64,000 nt of DNA from Sipunculus nudus (Eukaryota > Annelida > Sipuncula > Golfingiida > Sipunculidae): NCBI GenBank assembly GCA_026874595.1, contig CM049314.1:10658729-10722728 (forward strand), in the 5' to 3' direction. The position numbers and the translations under genes were made by a program. Under the pieces are notes generated by a model, which was not told the DNA's origin, ran no database searches, and saw only the letters and a program-made list of their open reading frames with translations. This document shows, piece by piece, positions 43,580 through 53,439 of the stretch; position 1 is the stretch's first letter, and every line of letters begins with the position of its first letter.

Positions 43580-44745
43580 TTTAAATCAGAGAAGGGGTTG
43601 GTTGGGGATAGATTAGACTGGATAAATTGATCAGATGGGTAAGTAGCAGCAGGTGGAGCGGCCTCTGCCGGTGTAGTAATGTTTCTTTGACTAGCACGGG
43701 GCGAGGGGGGTTGCCAATGGTTACGAGCACGAGGCGGAGGGTTCCTGGGTTGTGTACCGGACCTAGTACGAGCCAGACGGATACGACAGTCGCGTGCTAA
43801 GTGGCCAGGCTTGTGGCATTCAAAACAAATAGGTTGCCCATCCGGGGTCCAGGCAGGGGACTGATTAGGGCGTCGGGAGAAACGGGAATGTGATACATCA
43901 CGTGAATGAGAGATCGGCGCGACTACTTGAGGGAGGTTTGTGGGGTGTTGGGGGGTGCTGACATGTAATTTGGCTAACGAGTGCTCTAGTGCCGTCAGGC
44001 GATCAAGCAAAGGTTGGTTACTCACCACCGCTGCCGGTGTGTTGACCACCGAAACGTCCATAGGTTCCTCATCCCTGCCTAGCCGGGCGTACGCCACCTC
44101 CCCCGCGTCATATGATGTCACCAGGCTAAATGCCATCTCCAGTGTATCCGGCCGGCCCTCCGCAACCAGTCTCTTTGCAAGTAAGTTTGATCTGAGGCCC
44201 TTCGCGTATACCTTGAGTAGCAGGCGCGTCTGATCTTCGTTTTCAGCATGGTTAGGGTATGCCGCCAGAGCGGCTTCACGGAAACGGCGGTTGAACCCTG
44301 CGAGTGTCTCATTTGAATTCTGTCTGAGTTTTTCTACTCGGTCCCGGAGGTAATTAGCCTCGTCTGCTGGTAGGAATGCTTCCTGCAAGTGTCGTTTCAC
44401 ATCACGCCAGGGTACTCCTAATCTATCTGCGGGTGGGTCTGGAGCCTCTGCTCGTACAGATAGGAATCGTTCTAGCTCGTCTGCTAAACTTCCGGTGCAT
44501 GTGCGCAATGCTACTGATAATATGTCGGAGTTAACGTTCGTATAGTGGTATGCGCGCTCGACCTCTTTAGTCCAAGTTCTGAACGCTGTGGGCGTGGCAC
44601 CGGAGCATAAAGCGGTACGCTCAACTAACCTGTCTAACAGCAGGCGGTGTTCTTCACGGCGGACTCGTGCAATTTCCCTTTCTTCTCGGGCTTGCTCAAA
44701 TTGTATGAGGCCCTCAGTAATGTGGGCGAATTGTTGTGGGTCCAT
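43573..44745 (-). CDS. gag: Gag (capsid/nucleocapsid) protein
   Basis: The 390-residue protein starts at ATG 47 nt after the 5' LTR. An acidic/basic helical N terminus (about 15-42) is followed by a retrotransposon Gag domain (about 55-230, with ETLAGFNRRFREA near 145-158 in the position of the family's conserved central helix). Then comes a CCHC zinc knuckle, CFECHKPGHLARDC (about 307-320), in an Arg/Pro-rich C-terminal region. It would assemble the particle and package element RNA. The frame ends in TTA AAC GAA TAA, so the -1 slippery heptamer sits just before the stop. No stop or frameshift within. No matrix-type myristoylation site (residue 2 is Asp). Confidence 0.93.
   Translation of the reverse strand: MDPQQFAHITEGLIQFEQAREEREIARVRREEHRLLLDRLVERTALCSGATPTAFRTWTKEVERAYHYTNVNSDILSVALRTCTGSLADELERFLSVRAEAPDPPADRLGVPWRDVKRHLQEAFLPADEANYLRDRVEKLRQNSNETLAGFNRRFREAALAAYPNHAENEDQTRLLLKVYAKGLRSNLLAKRLVAEGRPDTLEMAFSLVTSYDAGEVAYARLGRDEEPMDVSVVNTPAAVVSNQPLLDRLTALEHSLAKLHVSTPQHPTNLPQVVAPISHSRDVSHSRFSRRPNQSPAWTPDGQPICFECHKPGHLARDCRIRLARTRSGTQPRNPPPRARNHWQPPSPRASQRNITTPAEAAPPAATYPSDQFIQSNLSPTNPFSDLNE
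43579..43585 (-). promoter_or_regulatory. Canonical -1 ribosomal frameshift slippery heptamer
   Basis: Element sense T-TTA-AAC in the gag zero frame is a textbook X-XXY-YYZ site. One codon later is the gag TAA stop (43575-43573). Slipping back one base gives a frame that is open straight into protease and RT. A TGA in the -1 frame immediately upstream (43590-43588) means pol can be entered only at or after this site. Confidence 0.85.
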
Positions 44746-44792
44746 GTTTGTGTATTATCTGACTTCACAGAAGTAACTGGCACGCTCATCAC
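44746..44792 (-). other. Element leader between 5' LTR and gag
   Basis: 47 nt, GTGATGAGCGTGCCAG onward. It holds an inverted repeat ACTTC-TGT-GAAGT. A tRNA primer-binding site beginning TGG is not evident. Confidence 0.5.
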
Positions 44793-45485
44793 TGTAAACT
44801 TAGTGTAGTCCACAGAAGAAAAAGTCTGTATTTCTTTATATGAATTTTATTCCGTATCCATTAGGTATCAACATACACAGTGTCGCTGTACGAGCTCCTA
44901 AGTCCTAACTGACCCCCGTCTCCGTGCTCTCCCCCATTCGGCCTCGTCGCCCCACCAGATCCCCTCTCTCCATTGGCCGACGACCCCCCGGGACCCACTA
45001 TTGGGGAGGGTCCCGTGAGGTCATCGACCAATAGAAAGAAGGCCAGAATGTTGCGACCACGCTATAGTCTGGGGACATACTCCTGTGTGATATGTGCGTG
45101 ACCGGGGCGCTTGTTGATAACAACACAGATGGGATTCTACTTAATTATCGCCAGGCCCCCGGTTGCGACCGATCGAGAATCACGTGCAACTAATTAGCGC
45201 TAGCAGTTACGAGGTTAACGGTCGGATCTCGGGTCTAACAAATAAGGGCCCGATTGACCACGGCTGGCAGATTATGCAATTAGTACCGGCCATCGTGTAA
45301 ACAAGTCTTGTAATGTGTGAAATGTTAAGCGGTACTGCAGGAGTTGCCCATTTGATCAAATATACAATTTTGAACAAAGCTGATGTTTTACAAGTTTGAA
45401 ATAATATGCCCCACAATGAGTCATTCGATATTAGCTTTTGTGGCTACCTGTTTTAACGGGACATAAAGAGCTTATAGACCAAAGA

Positions 45486-45524
<39 letters not shown>

Positions 45525-45946
45525 TTAATAATGAAAATAATAATAATAATAATCCCCCTCCCAATAAAGAACAGTAAAGATAGAAGCAGAGGTCTTCCCT
45601 TTATCAATAACTTGAATATTTACTTGTATTTATTCTAATTATGACATATGAATAGTGGAAACACACACATTGATTCCTATAATAGCTGTACCGACAGTTG
45701 GATAGGGATTTAATGCACACAAGCAATGCAGAGTATATTCTCCCGAGTAAAACTTAAGTGTAAGTAATAACAAAAGCCTGTCAACTCTCACACCGATTGG
45801 TCTTGTATAACAATGTAGTAAATTATATTCAAGGATCCTAATAATAGTTATGATCAAGGAATTATGAAAATATACCTAAATACATAAGCGAAATAAATGC
45901 ATACAGAAATGGGAGAGAGCATAGCTATGTAAGGTTTGTTCCCTTT

Positions 45947-46007
<61 letters not shown>

Positions 46008-46082
46008 ACACATACATACACAACACGTACATACAATGAAGACAATAAATGCAAGTATATACAATTCATCTCAAATCTTACA
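44793..46082 (-). repeat. 5' LTR (1290 bp)
   Basis: It is nearly identical to 38304-39595. Five differences are all A here against G in the other LTR on the plus strand (45129, 45350, 45616, 45730, 45921), plus a 2-bp shorter AT run (about 45948-46008). It carries the presumed element promoter. CCAAT boxes near 44971 and 45030 and the AT tract are candidate elements, but the start site cannot be fixed from sequence. Confidence 0.97.
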
Positions 46083-46086
46083 ATGT
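46083..46086. repeat. LTR element TSD, right copy
   Basis: ATGT matches 38300-38303. The empty site would read TTCATGTGGTTG. Confidence 0.85.
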
Positions 46087-47539
46087 GGTTGTTACCTTAC
46101 CTGTTGTTACCTTATAGTACCTTTCATGATTTTACAACAGAAGTGAAAAACAGTTCCATTGTTGTCAGTCAGAATACTGTTGTTTAATTCTTATGTATCA
46201 TAAAGTTCAGCTGTACACATGTCTGATTGAAAGGTCATTAAAGTTAATTAGTATGATAGGTATAATGATACACCAGGTAATTAAGCTGAGCATCCCTCAT
46301 GACACCTGACCGCTCTCAGCCTGTGAGTGATGCTGCTCTCTGTGACTTCACATTAAAAGCTGCTGTTGTAGGTACACTTCAAAGTTAATTAGTGTGATTA
46401 GGTATAATGATACACCAGACAAATAGGTTGAGCAATTATTACTAATTAACTTTAAACACCTTTCAAAGAAACATATGTAAAGTTGATTGTGCATCTAACT
46501 GATATGTAGAGTTGATTGTGCATCTAACTGAACTTTATGGTACATTAGAATTACACAGTATTATGTTGACTGAGAATAATGGGACTATTAACACTTCTGT
46601 CAAAAATCCTGAAAGTTATATATACCAAACAGGTAAGGCAAGAACCACATGAATAATGTCACAGTCATCAACCAAGCGATGGTTTCTTTACATTTAACAA
46701 AAAAAGTAAAAGAATGGTCCATCATTGCATATCATCAAGTAATCATCAATTAGTCCCAACTACAAGCCCTGACCCTTAACATCTAACATAGTCAATAACA
46801 GCAACTTAAAAACATACTGACTATGGACCTTGACACCTGAATGCTAGTAAGAATATATGCCAGTAAGAATATTTATATATATACAGTCTCTTTACTAACT
46901 TCTGACCTCACTCTGACATGAATTATGAATGTTCATGAACATCCAGATTTAAGGTCTTACTTTGTAATTTAGATATTGATATATCACATTAATTATCTTC
47001 CCAAGGTTGGATTTGTTTTGTTTTTTTTTCTGATAACTGCTGAAAATAGTTGTCCAGCCTGTACATATTCCTTATTAACACATCACAAACTAGAAAGCAG
47101 ACAGAGACCACATGTATGCCTCCATTAGGGCCCCTGATTAATCTTTGTTATGTGTGCGTGCTTTTGTAAATACAGGAAATGTGTATGAATGCAAGCCCAG
47201 ACAACTGTGTCATGGTTCATCAACTTGAAGGTGGCATCATAGGTCAGCTATGCCAGTCAGAACATAGTTGGCCTTTAATACCAGTAAAATACCCTTCGCT
47301 CTCAGCCAGAATGATCAAAATGTCCTATCTGGTAATGGCAAAGAAGCCCTTAAACAAAAACATAATAGAGTGATCCAGGTTATTTCTAATGGATTTTTTC
47401 TTTGGTGTAACTCAAATCCTCTGTAAAATCCTTAAATATATGTTCATAACCAACCAGGTAACCAACCAAGACAAAGACATAATGCCTTCGTCTGGAGGTG
47501 TACTAAGTCAGTGTGCCACCACACTCATGACACTAAATC
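46087..47539. other. Non-coding stretch with short duplications
   Basis: AAAGTTAATTAGT...GGTATAATGATACACCAG occurs at about 46237 and again at about 46380 (spacing ~144 bp). A 28-bp phrase containing GTTGATTGTGCATCTAACTG is repeated in tandem at about 46482-46532. Nothing else was recognised. Confidence 0.6.
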
Positions 47540-47547
47540 ATTCCTAG
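47540..47547. repeat. MITE TSD, left copy
   Basis: ATTCCTAG pairs with ATTCCTAC at 48410-48417 (7 of 8 identical). Confidence 0.7.
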
Positions 47548-48409
47548 TAGTTGGGGCGAGTACAAGTACTCGGTACTCGTACTCATACTTAAATACATTT
47601 TTCTGTGTACTTGTATTTGTACTCAGCTTAAACATTTTCGTACTCAGCATAAACATTTTCAAAGTACTCGTACTCGTACTCAAGTACTCGCGAGTACATT
47701 TCAAGTACTTTGAAAAATTGTTGCAGTTTTTACTTGTAGTTAAGTATTTTTAAATACAGTATTAATTTGCAAATGCACCTACAAAAGCAAATTTATGCAT
47801 TTGAATTCTATTTTTGCTACTTATTTGCCACCTGGTATGAACTTAAAACATAAGCCTAATTTATAATCAAGGAACATGTGTATATTGTAACTTGAAGGAA
47901 TAAGGACTGCTGAAATCAGGTTTGGTGGAGCATATTATGTAAATGTTATTACCTGCTTCTTAAATTAAACTTTAAAATTTTTACTTGAGATCACATCCTC
48001 AGAACTTGGTTAACAGAGTTAATATTTACTTGATATGAGCACATTCTCAGAGCTCTAAATTCTGTAAATAATTATACAATGATACATCATAAGTGGATGT
48101 TAAAATATCTTGGACTTATGCAAGAGTTTATTTTGCTTTTATTGTCAGAAAATACAGTTTTAAAAAAATATAATGAATAATAAGCATTGTGTTCATTGTG
48201 ATATTGTTACAGAACAAAAAATAAAAGTAATTTGCAATAAAAGATTTGTTAAGTACTTTTGAGGAAATAAACTCATGTACTCTGTACTCGTACTTAGTAC
48301 AGATCATGAGTACTTGTGCTCAAGTACTTGAGGGATGCCTGTACTTGTACTTAGTTTACTGTCAAGTACTCGTACTCAAGTAATGTAACAGTGTACTCGC
48401 CCCACCCTG
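47548..48409 (+). mobile_element. hAT-type MITE (non-autonomous DNA transposon)
   Basis: The 862-bp element ends on the right with ...GTACTCGCCCCACCCTG, which read inverted is CAGGGTGGGGCGAGTAC. The left end TAG-TTGGGGCGAGTAC matches with one gap and two changes. An 8-bp near-perfect duplication and CAGGG-type ends are hallmarks of hAT elements. Both subterminal zones are packed with GTACTC/GAGTAC motifs (47561-47710 and 48252-48397), as expected for arrays of transposase-binding sites. The interior is AT-rich without a transposase. The worn left end suggests it is no longer mobile. Confidence 0.8.
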
Positions 48410-48417
48410 ATTCCTAC
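48410..48417. repeat. MITE TSD, right copy
   Basis: ATTCCTAC, see 47540-47547. Confidence 0.7.
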
Positions 48418-49679
48418 TTACTAACAAAGCTGTGTAAAAAGTATGTTATTCTTTTAAGAAAGTTTTTATATGTTTCCTAGTAAGAATTTTACTTTTTCTC
48501 AAAATATTCATAATGGCAGTACCAAAAAATGCATGACATGACTTGCACATAAAAGGTCAACTTTTAAATATAATTGTCTTTCTGACTGTATTGGTAGTCA
48601 TACATCTTTCTCAACATTCAAAAAAAATATCTGTCACCATTTGTGTATAATCTGTCCAGTTTAAACTTCCTTGTGAAAAGCTCTCCCTCTTGTGAAAGCT
48701 CACATATGGATAGACATGAACAGTGTATTTGGTGATTAGCTTCTATGAAAACAATATTTTGGAAAGCTGGATTAGTTTTTAACATGAATATAATGCTTAT
48801 TTTGTGTCACTTCTCAAGCTATTGGGACCATTCACTGAAGGAAAACAGGTACCGTGGTGATTTCTATACATGTCGATAAAAGCTTTGACCTTTGTTAAAG
48901 TCAGGTATACACCTGTCTCATATGTAGAATTCAAGTGATTTCTGGCTAAATTTGTGTACACATTAATGAAATAAAGGTATTTCCTGCTAAAAAAAAGGTT
49001 ATTAAAATGCCCCTGTGAAAGTGGTATGAGCTTTTTTTCTACTTAGTAACCATGGTACATGTACCAATATTGACAAACAGAAAAATCCTGTAAACAGCTA
49101 GTGGTGGTTGACTGCAGATGTACAGGGAAGCTAAAAGGTCACTAGTTGTTGGTGCTCAGAATATATGAAAAATATTTTGTCAATTTCAAAACTCAGGTTT
49201 GTCTGATTTGTCCCCAGATGTCCTTGTTGGACATGTTTTGATAACGACTGGAGGCCATTTTGTCCTGCTCCCCACATGTTATAAACATGTGGATATAAAC
49301 AAAACTATAGCCTGTGCAATATGTGATTACCACTTTCTGGCTTATTTGTGTAAAAGATATAAGGAATTAGCTTTATTTAAAAGGTTGTCAGATATTGAGA
49401 TAGGCCCTTTTTATTTATACTATGTTATGTATACTATGTTAATGTATACTATGTTAAAAGCAAGTAGTAATTGTACAGCATTAATAATTATAGATGTTGG
49501 ACATTGGCTTGTCTGTGTGTATTCCTGAGTGCACTGACAATGTTGGAACCACAATCAACAAGTTATAAACGAAGTATAAAAACCTGGCCATGCCTAACCA
49601 TGCACTATTACATGCTATGCTGCCCTGTGCAAAATTGGTGGATAATGGTTACAATAAATAATATTATGATAACAATTAA
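48418..49679. other. Unassigned non-coding stretch
   Basis: No gene or named repeat was recognised. The open frame at 49199-49528 shows no protein-family features. Confidence 0.4.
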
Positions 49680-49800
49680 AAATTGTTATGAAGACCGATT
49701 GCTTAGAGGAAAACATTGGGCCGATCCCGGATTCGAACCCATGACAGTGGCGCACAAGTCAGGCGTACCAACGGCTCCGCTAGAAAAGCAAGCTTCACTA
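49680..49800 (-). repeat. tRNA-derived SINE head
   Basis: On the minus strand, an A-box-like TAGCGGAGCCGTTGG (49782-49768) and a perfect B box GGTTCGAATCC (49739-49729) are spaced as in a tRNA gene. The D-stem (GCG/CGC) is retained, but the anticodon region (TGAC...GTCA with a long loop) and T stem do not fold as a functional tRNA. I therefore call it a SINE promoter, not a tRNA gene. The 3' body is AT-rich and its end is unclear. Confidence 0.6.
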
Positions 49801-51568
49801 GCGAGACAGTTCAGTCCACTTTTATGTGCACCCTGTTACAAAATACTAAATGTCATAAATACTGCACTTATATTTAGTTATCTTCTGTTGTTCCTTGTCT
49901 TAATCCAGTAGTCTTGCTGTCTGTGCAGATAGTTAGAATTCCATGATATATGTGACAAAAGTTAAACATTCTGTATATGAGAAGTGTATTTCTTGCTATT
50001 ATGTTTTTTATACAACCATTGGAAAGCATAGCAGACCAGTTTGTTATAACATACCATGTACATGATAGGCACCTTTAACCTACAGGCCATCCAATAAAAA
50101 ACAAGGCAGGTTGGTAAGATGCAGTACTCGGTATGGTTGCCAAGCATTATCAGTTCCGTTGTTGAGTCGAGCAGCTTTTGACAGAACAAAATAATGTATT
50201 ACACCTGCGTGGGGGTAGTGTAGTTAGGACGGTGGTGCGTGTTGGTCGTGAGTGTTTCGGACATCTCACCCCTTTGCTGGCCGTCCTCTCTATAAGTGTT
50301 GCCCTCACCTGGCATGCCCTCTACTTGGTTTCCATGGAAACCCTTTGGGTTCATGATATGGATTTAATTATGTCTTGAATGGATTAGCCATATTTTCCTG
50401 TTGTCATGACTTTGTATAACAACATGTAGGCACCGGCAAGTGGATTCCCTTGTCATGCATTGAATCATCATGTGAGAGTTCAGCCCACATGAAAATGATA
50501 AGAGAAAGTTGTCTTCAGTCAAATATTTAACCAATAAGTGGTATTTACTGGCCATTATACTTCAGGGTTGTTATTTGGTAAAATATTTTAGTTCATGTGT
50601 AGTTGATACTTGTAACATAGAATACAGTCATCAGATAACTCAGTGTTTGTCCACACACATGTATGTGCTTGTAGCTCTGTGAAAGGAATAAAGAGTAGTG
50701 GACATGTAGATCTTTATCTTTAATTGAGATCTTTATCTCTATTTTTTTCATCTCTTGTTATTTCTGATTCCTCTTCCAGCATTTACACAAAGCATGCATG
50801 ATCAAGTTCTTGTGCATTGTATAATACTCAAACCCAAGAACTTTAAGATAGATTGTATATGAGAACATGTTGATAAAAAGCTAATTTTTTATGCACTGCA
50901 CAGAGTAAAATCCAAGAGATCAGGAGGAAACTTAACCATATTAACATAAACAATATTAAGATGTATGTGATATCTAATCATTTCCTGTATCAGTATCACA
51001 GACACCACATGACCAGATATTGACCAGTTAATCATTAGGCACGGTACACATTGTCATTAAACCTGTCTTTGTCATCCAGGTAAGTACAGATGACACCTGT
51101 AGTGTAAGGTGATTATACATTTACACCTGGACACCAAGGTTCTGTGATAATTACCCTCCCAGGTGTTACAGTTATCAGAACATTGATCCAGATAGAGTTG
51201 ATATTGCTGGTGTAAATATAAATTATAAAGCCAATGCACTAAAATGATGGACTTATTGTTTGAAAATTGTAAAATGGCTAACTACCTGAGTATGATTAAC
51301 TTAAATGTTAACCAGAGAACAGTAAAATTATGTCCAAGAATTCATTTTGAATCACAAACTCTCTTAAATAGGGGATCAAAACTGTAATGAGAGTGAAATT
51401 TTGATCTTCAACTGTATGAACAAAGTATCACTTGCAAGATAACTCACCACTGTAGCAATATATGTAACCAATGTAAAAATGGCAGTTTATCTCAAAACCA
51501 AATTAAAAACTTTCATACTATATACTACCAGTAGTAGATTTTTGGGAGGTACAGTTAGCAATGCCCCG
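49801..51568. other. Unassigned stretch with one strong palindrome
   Basis: Mostly AT-rich and featureless, except for a more GC-rich block at about 50195-50350 containing the palindrome at 50327-50342. No exon was identified. Confidence 0.4.
50327..50342. promoter_or_regulatory. 16-bp perfect palindrome, RFX X-box-like
   Basis: GGTTTCCATGGAAACC is a perfect inverted repeat containing GTTTCCATGGAAAC, the arrangement bound by RFX-family factors. It lies in a locally GC-rich block. Motif evidence only. Confidence 0.4.
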
Positions 51569-51770
51569 TCAACAATGCAGAAATAGTACCAGTTCAACAT
51601 TATAGAAACAGTATCAATCCAACATTAAAGAAACAGAATCAATACACCATTATAAAAACAATACAAATTCATCATTATAGAAACTACCAGTTCAACATTA
51701 TAGAAATAGTGCCTAGTCAACATCGTAGAAACACTGCCATTCAACACCGTGGAAACAGTGCTTCAGACAA
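51569..51770 (+). repeat. ~25-bp minisatellite, 8 units
   Basis: Eight successive units of 24-25 bp follow the pattern CAACATTATAGAAACAGTAC plus four or five bases, with moderate divergence between copies. Confidence 0.85.
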
Positions 51771-51989
51771 TGACGGATTCACATGACACATCCTAACTGA
51801 CCCTTAAACTGATGAAAGGCCTCCCATGTTACACATGACGTGCATTCACAGAACATTGACCACCGAGATGCAGAGAAGCGTCACAGTAAACATCTGAGTG
51901 TACAAACAGGGTAGTCGCACAGGGTAGGATTATCTCTGTTTGTAAAGAGTTAACTAATTATTCCCATTAAATAAAAATTGCTTGAATAC

Positions 51990-52021
51990 TGATAATGATA
52001 ATAATAATAATAATAATAATA
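51990..52021 (+). repeat. (TAA)n microsatellite
   Basis: Roughly ten AAT repeats. Confidence 0.9.
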
Positions 52022-52433
52022 TAAAACAGGTTAATATCAATTGAAGATTGTTTTATCAGAAAAGTATTTTCTGACCTTGTTTGCTCGGACCAGGATGCAG
52101 ACCTGAAATAAACATGGATTGTTGATCAGACGGCATGATATTTAACGGTCACCGAGGACCGCAGACACAAACCTGTACTCAGTGACCTGAACAATTTGTT
52201 GAAGTCTGGTTTGTGATTGTTACGTCAGAGAAAATACCAGTCACATGTTCATGATTTGTTATTTCCTTCAAATCAGGATGATGGTGAACCGAGGGCATTG
52301 TCTTTGGTGAGAATTACTTAGGCGAGTGGATAATGTTACTATAAAGCCACTGGATTGTTAGTTATCTGTGTAATTTTCCAAGAATATCCAATGATTTTGA
52401 CATTACATCAGCGATTTTGCTCAGGTGGCCAAT

Positions 52434-52615
52434 CTAAGACCAAGACCAGGCGATTTGAGACTGAGACCATGAAATCTGAGACCAAGACTGCGGCCATGAG
52501 ATATAAGACCAAGAGTGCTGAGACCAACACCATGACATCTGAGACCAAGACCAGGCGATTTGAGACTGAGACCATGAAATCTGAAACCAAGACTGCGGCC
52601 ATCAGATATGTGACC
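52434..52615 (+). repeat. 105-bp tandem duplication built on a GAGACCAAGAC motif
   Basis: CAAGACCAGGCGATTTGAG occurs at 52441 and 52546, with about 70 bp nearly identical after each. Within each copy, smaller GAGACCAAGAC / GAGACTGAGACC phrases recur every 21 bp or so. Frames are open on both strands because the sub-repeat is a multiple of three. Confidence 0.85.
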
Positions 52616-52659
52616 AAAGAGACCTTTGATAACAACAATGAACTTTGAGACCAGTGTGG

Positions 52660-53400
52660 TTTCATTCAAACTGTTCCCAGATCCACAGTGGTGTTCATTC
52701 AGACTGTTAACTGATCCACAGTGGTGTTCATTCAAACTGTTCTCTGAACCACAGTATTCATTAAAACTAATCCCTGATCCACAGTGATGTTTCATTCAAA
52801 CTGTTTCCTGATCCACAGTGATGTTTCATTCAAACTGTTTCCTGATCCCCAGTGTTGTTTATTGAAAATGTTCCCAGATCCACAGTGGTGTTCATTCAGA
52901 CTGTTAACTGATCCACTGTGGTGTTCATTCAAACTGTTCTCTGAACCACAGTATTCATTAAAACTAATCCCTGATCCACAGTGATGTTTCATTCAAACTG
53001 TTTCCTAATCCACAGTGATGTTTCATTCAAACTGTTTCCTGATCCACAGTGGTATTCATTCAAACTTTTCCCTGATCTAAATTGATGTTCATTCAAAAAG
53101 TTTTTCCTTGATCCACAGTGGTGTCCATTGAAACTGTTCTCTGATCCACAGTGGTGTTCATTCACTGTTCCCTGATCCACAGTGGTGTTCATTGAAACTG
53201 ATCCCTGATCCACAGTGATGTTTCATTAAAACTTATACCTGATACACAATGGTGTTCATTGAAACTGTTCCCTGATCCACAGTGTTGTTTCATTTAAACT
53301 GATCCACAGTGATGTTTCATTCAAACTGATCCCTCATCCCAAATGGTGTTGTCTCTCAACTGTTTTCCCTGATCCACAGTGGTGTTTCAGACAAATTGTC
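52660..53400 (+). repeat. ~33-bp minisatellite (GATCCACAGTGGTGTTCATT units)
   Basis: About 22 units of GATCCACAGTGGTGTTCATT followed by CAAACTGTTCCCT, with variants of 27-36 bp. A higher-order duplication of about 197 bp (six units) is visible: 52672 onward is repeated at 52869 onward, including the unusual short unit GAACCACAGTATTCATT. Confidence 0.92.
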
Positions 53401-53439
53401 ACTGGCCTTCAATGGCGTTTAAGACATATATATATACAT

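Larger units (their letters stand above)
38304..46082 (-). mobile_element. Near-intact Ty3/gypsy LTR retrotransposon
   Basis: The 7779-bp element reads on the minus strand: 5' LTR, gag, protease-RT-RNase H, integrase, 3' LTR, bounded by a 4-bp ATGT duplication. PR-RT-RH-IN order identifies Ty3/gypsy. The LTRs differ at five sites plus 2 bp of an AT microsatellite (about 0.4%), indicating recent insertion. Its coding part is more GC- and CpG-rich than the flanks, consistent with a recent arrival. No env-like frame is present. Two frame changes occur: a canonical -1 slippery site between gag and pol, and one in a 7-C run between RNase H and integrase. I could not identify a tRNA primer site: the bases after the 5' LTR (GTGATGAGCGTGCCAG) lack the usual TGG. 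Confidence 0.96.

Noticed and set aside
49700-49790. tRNA gene on the minus strand
   Set aside because: A and B boxes are present, but the anticodon and T arms do not fold as a functional tRNA. Better explained as a SINE head.
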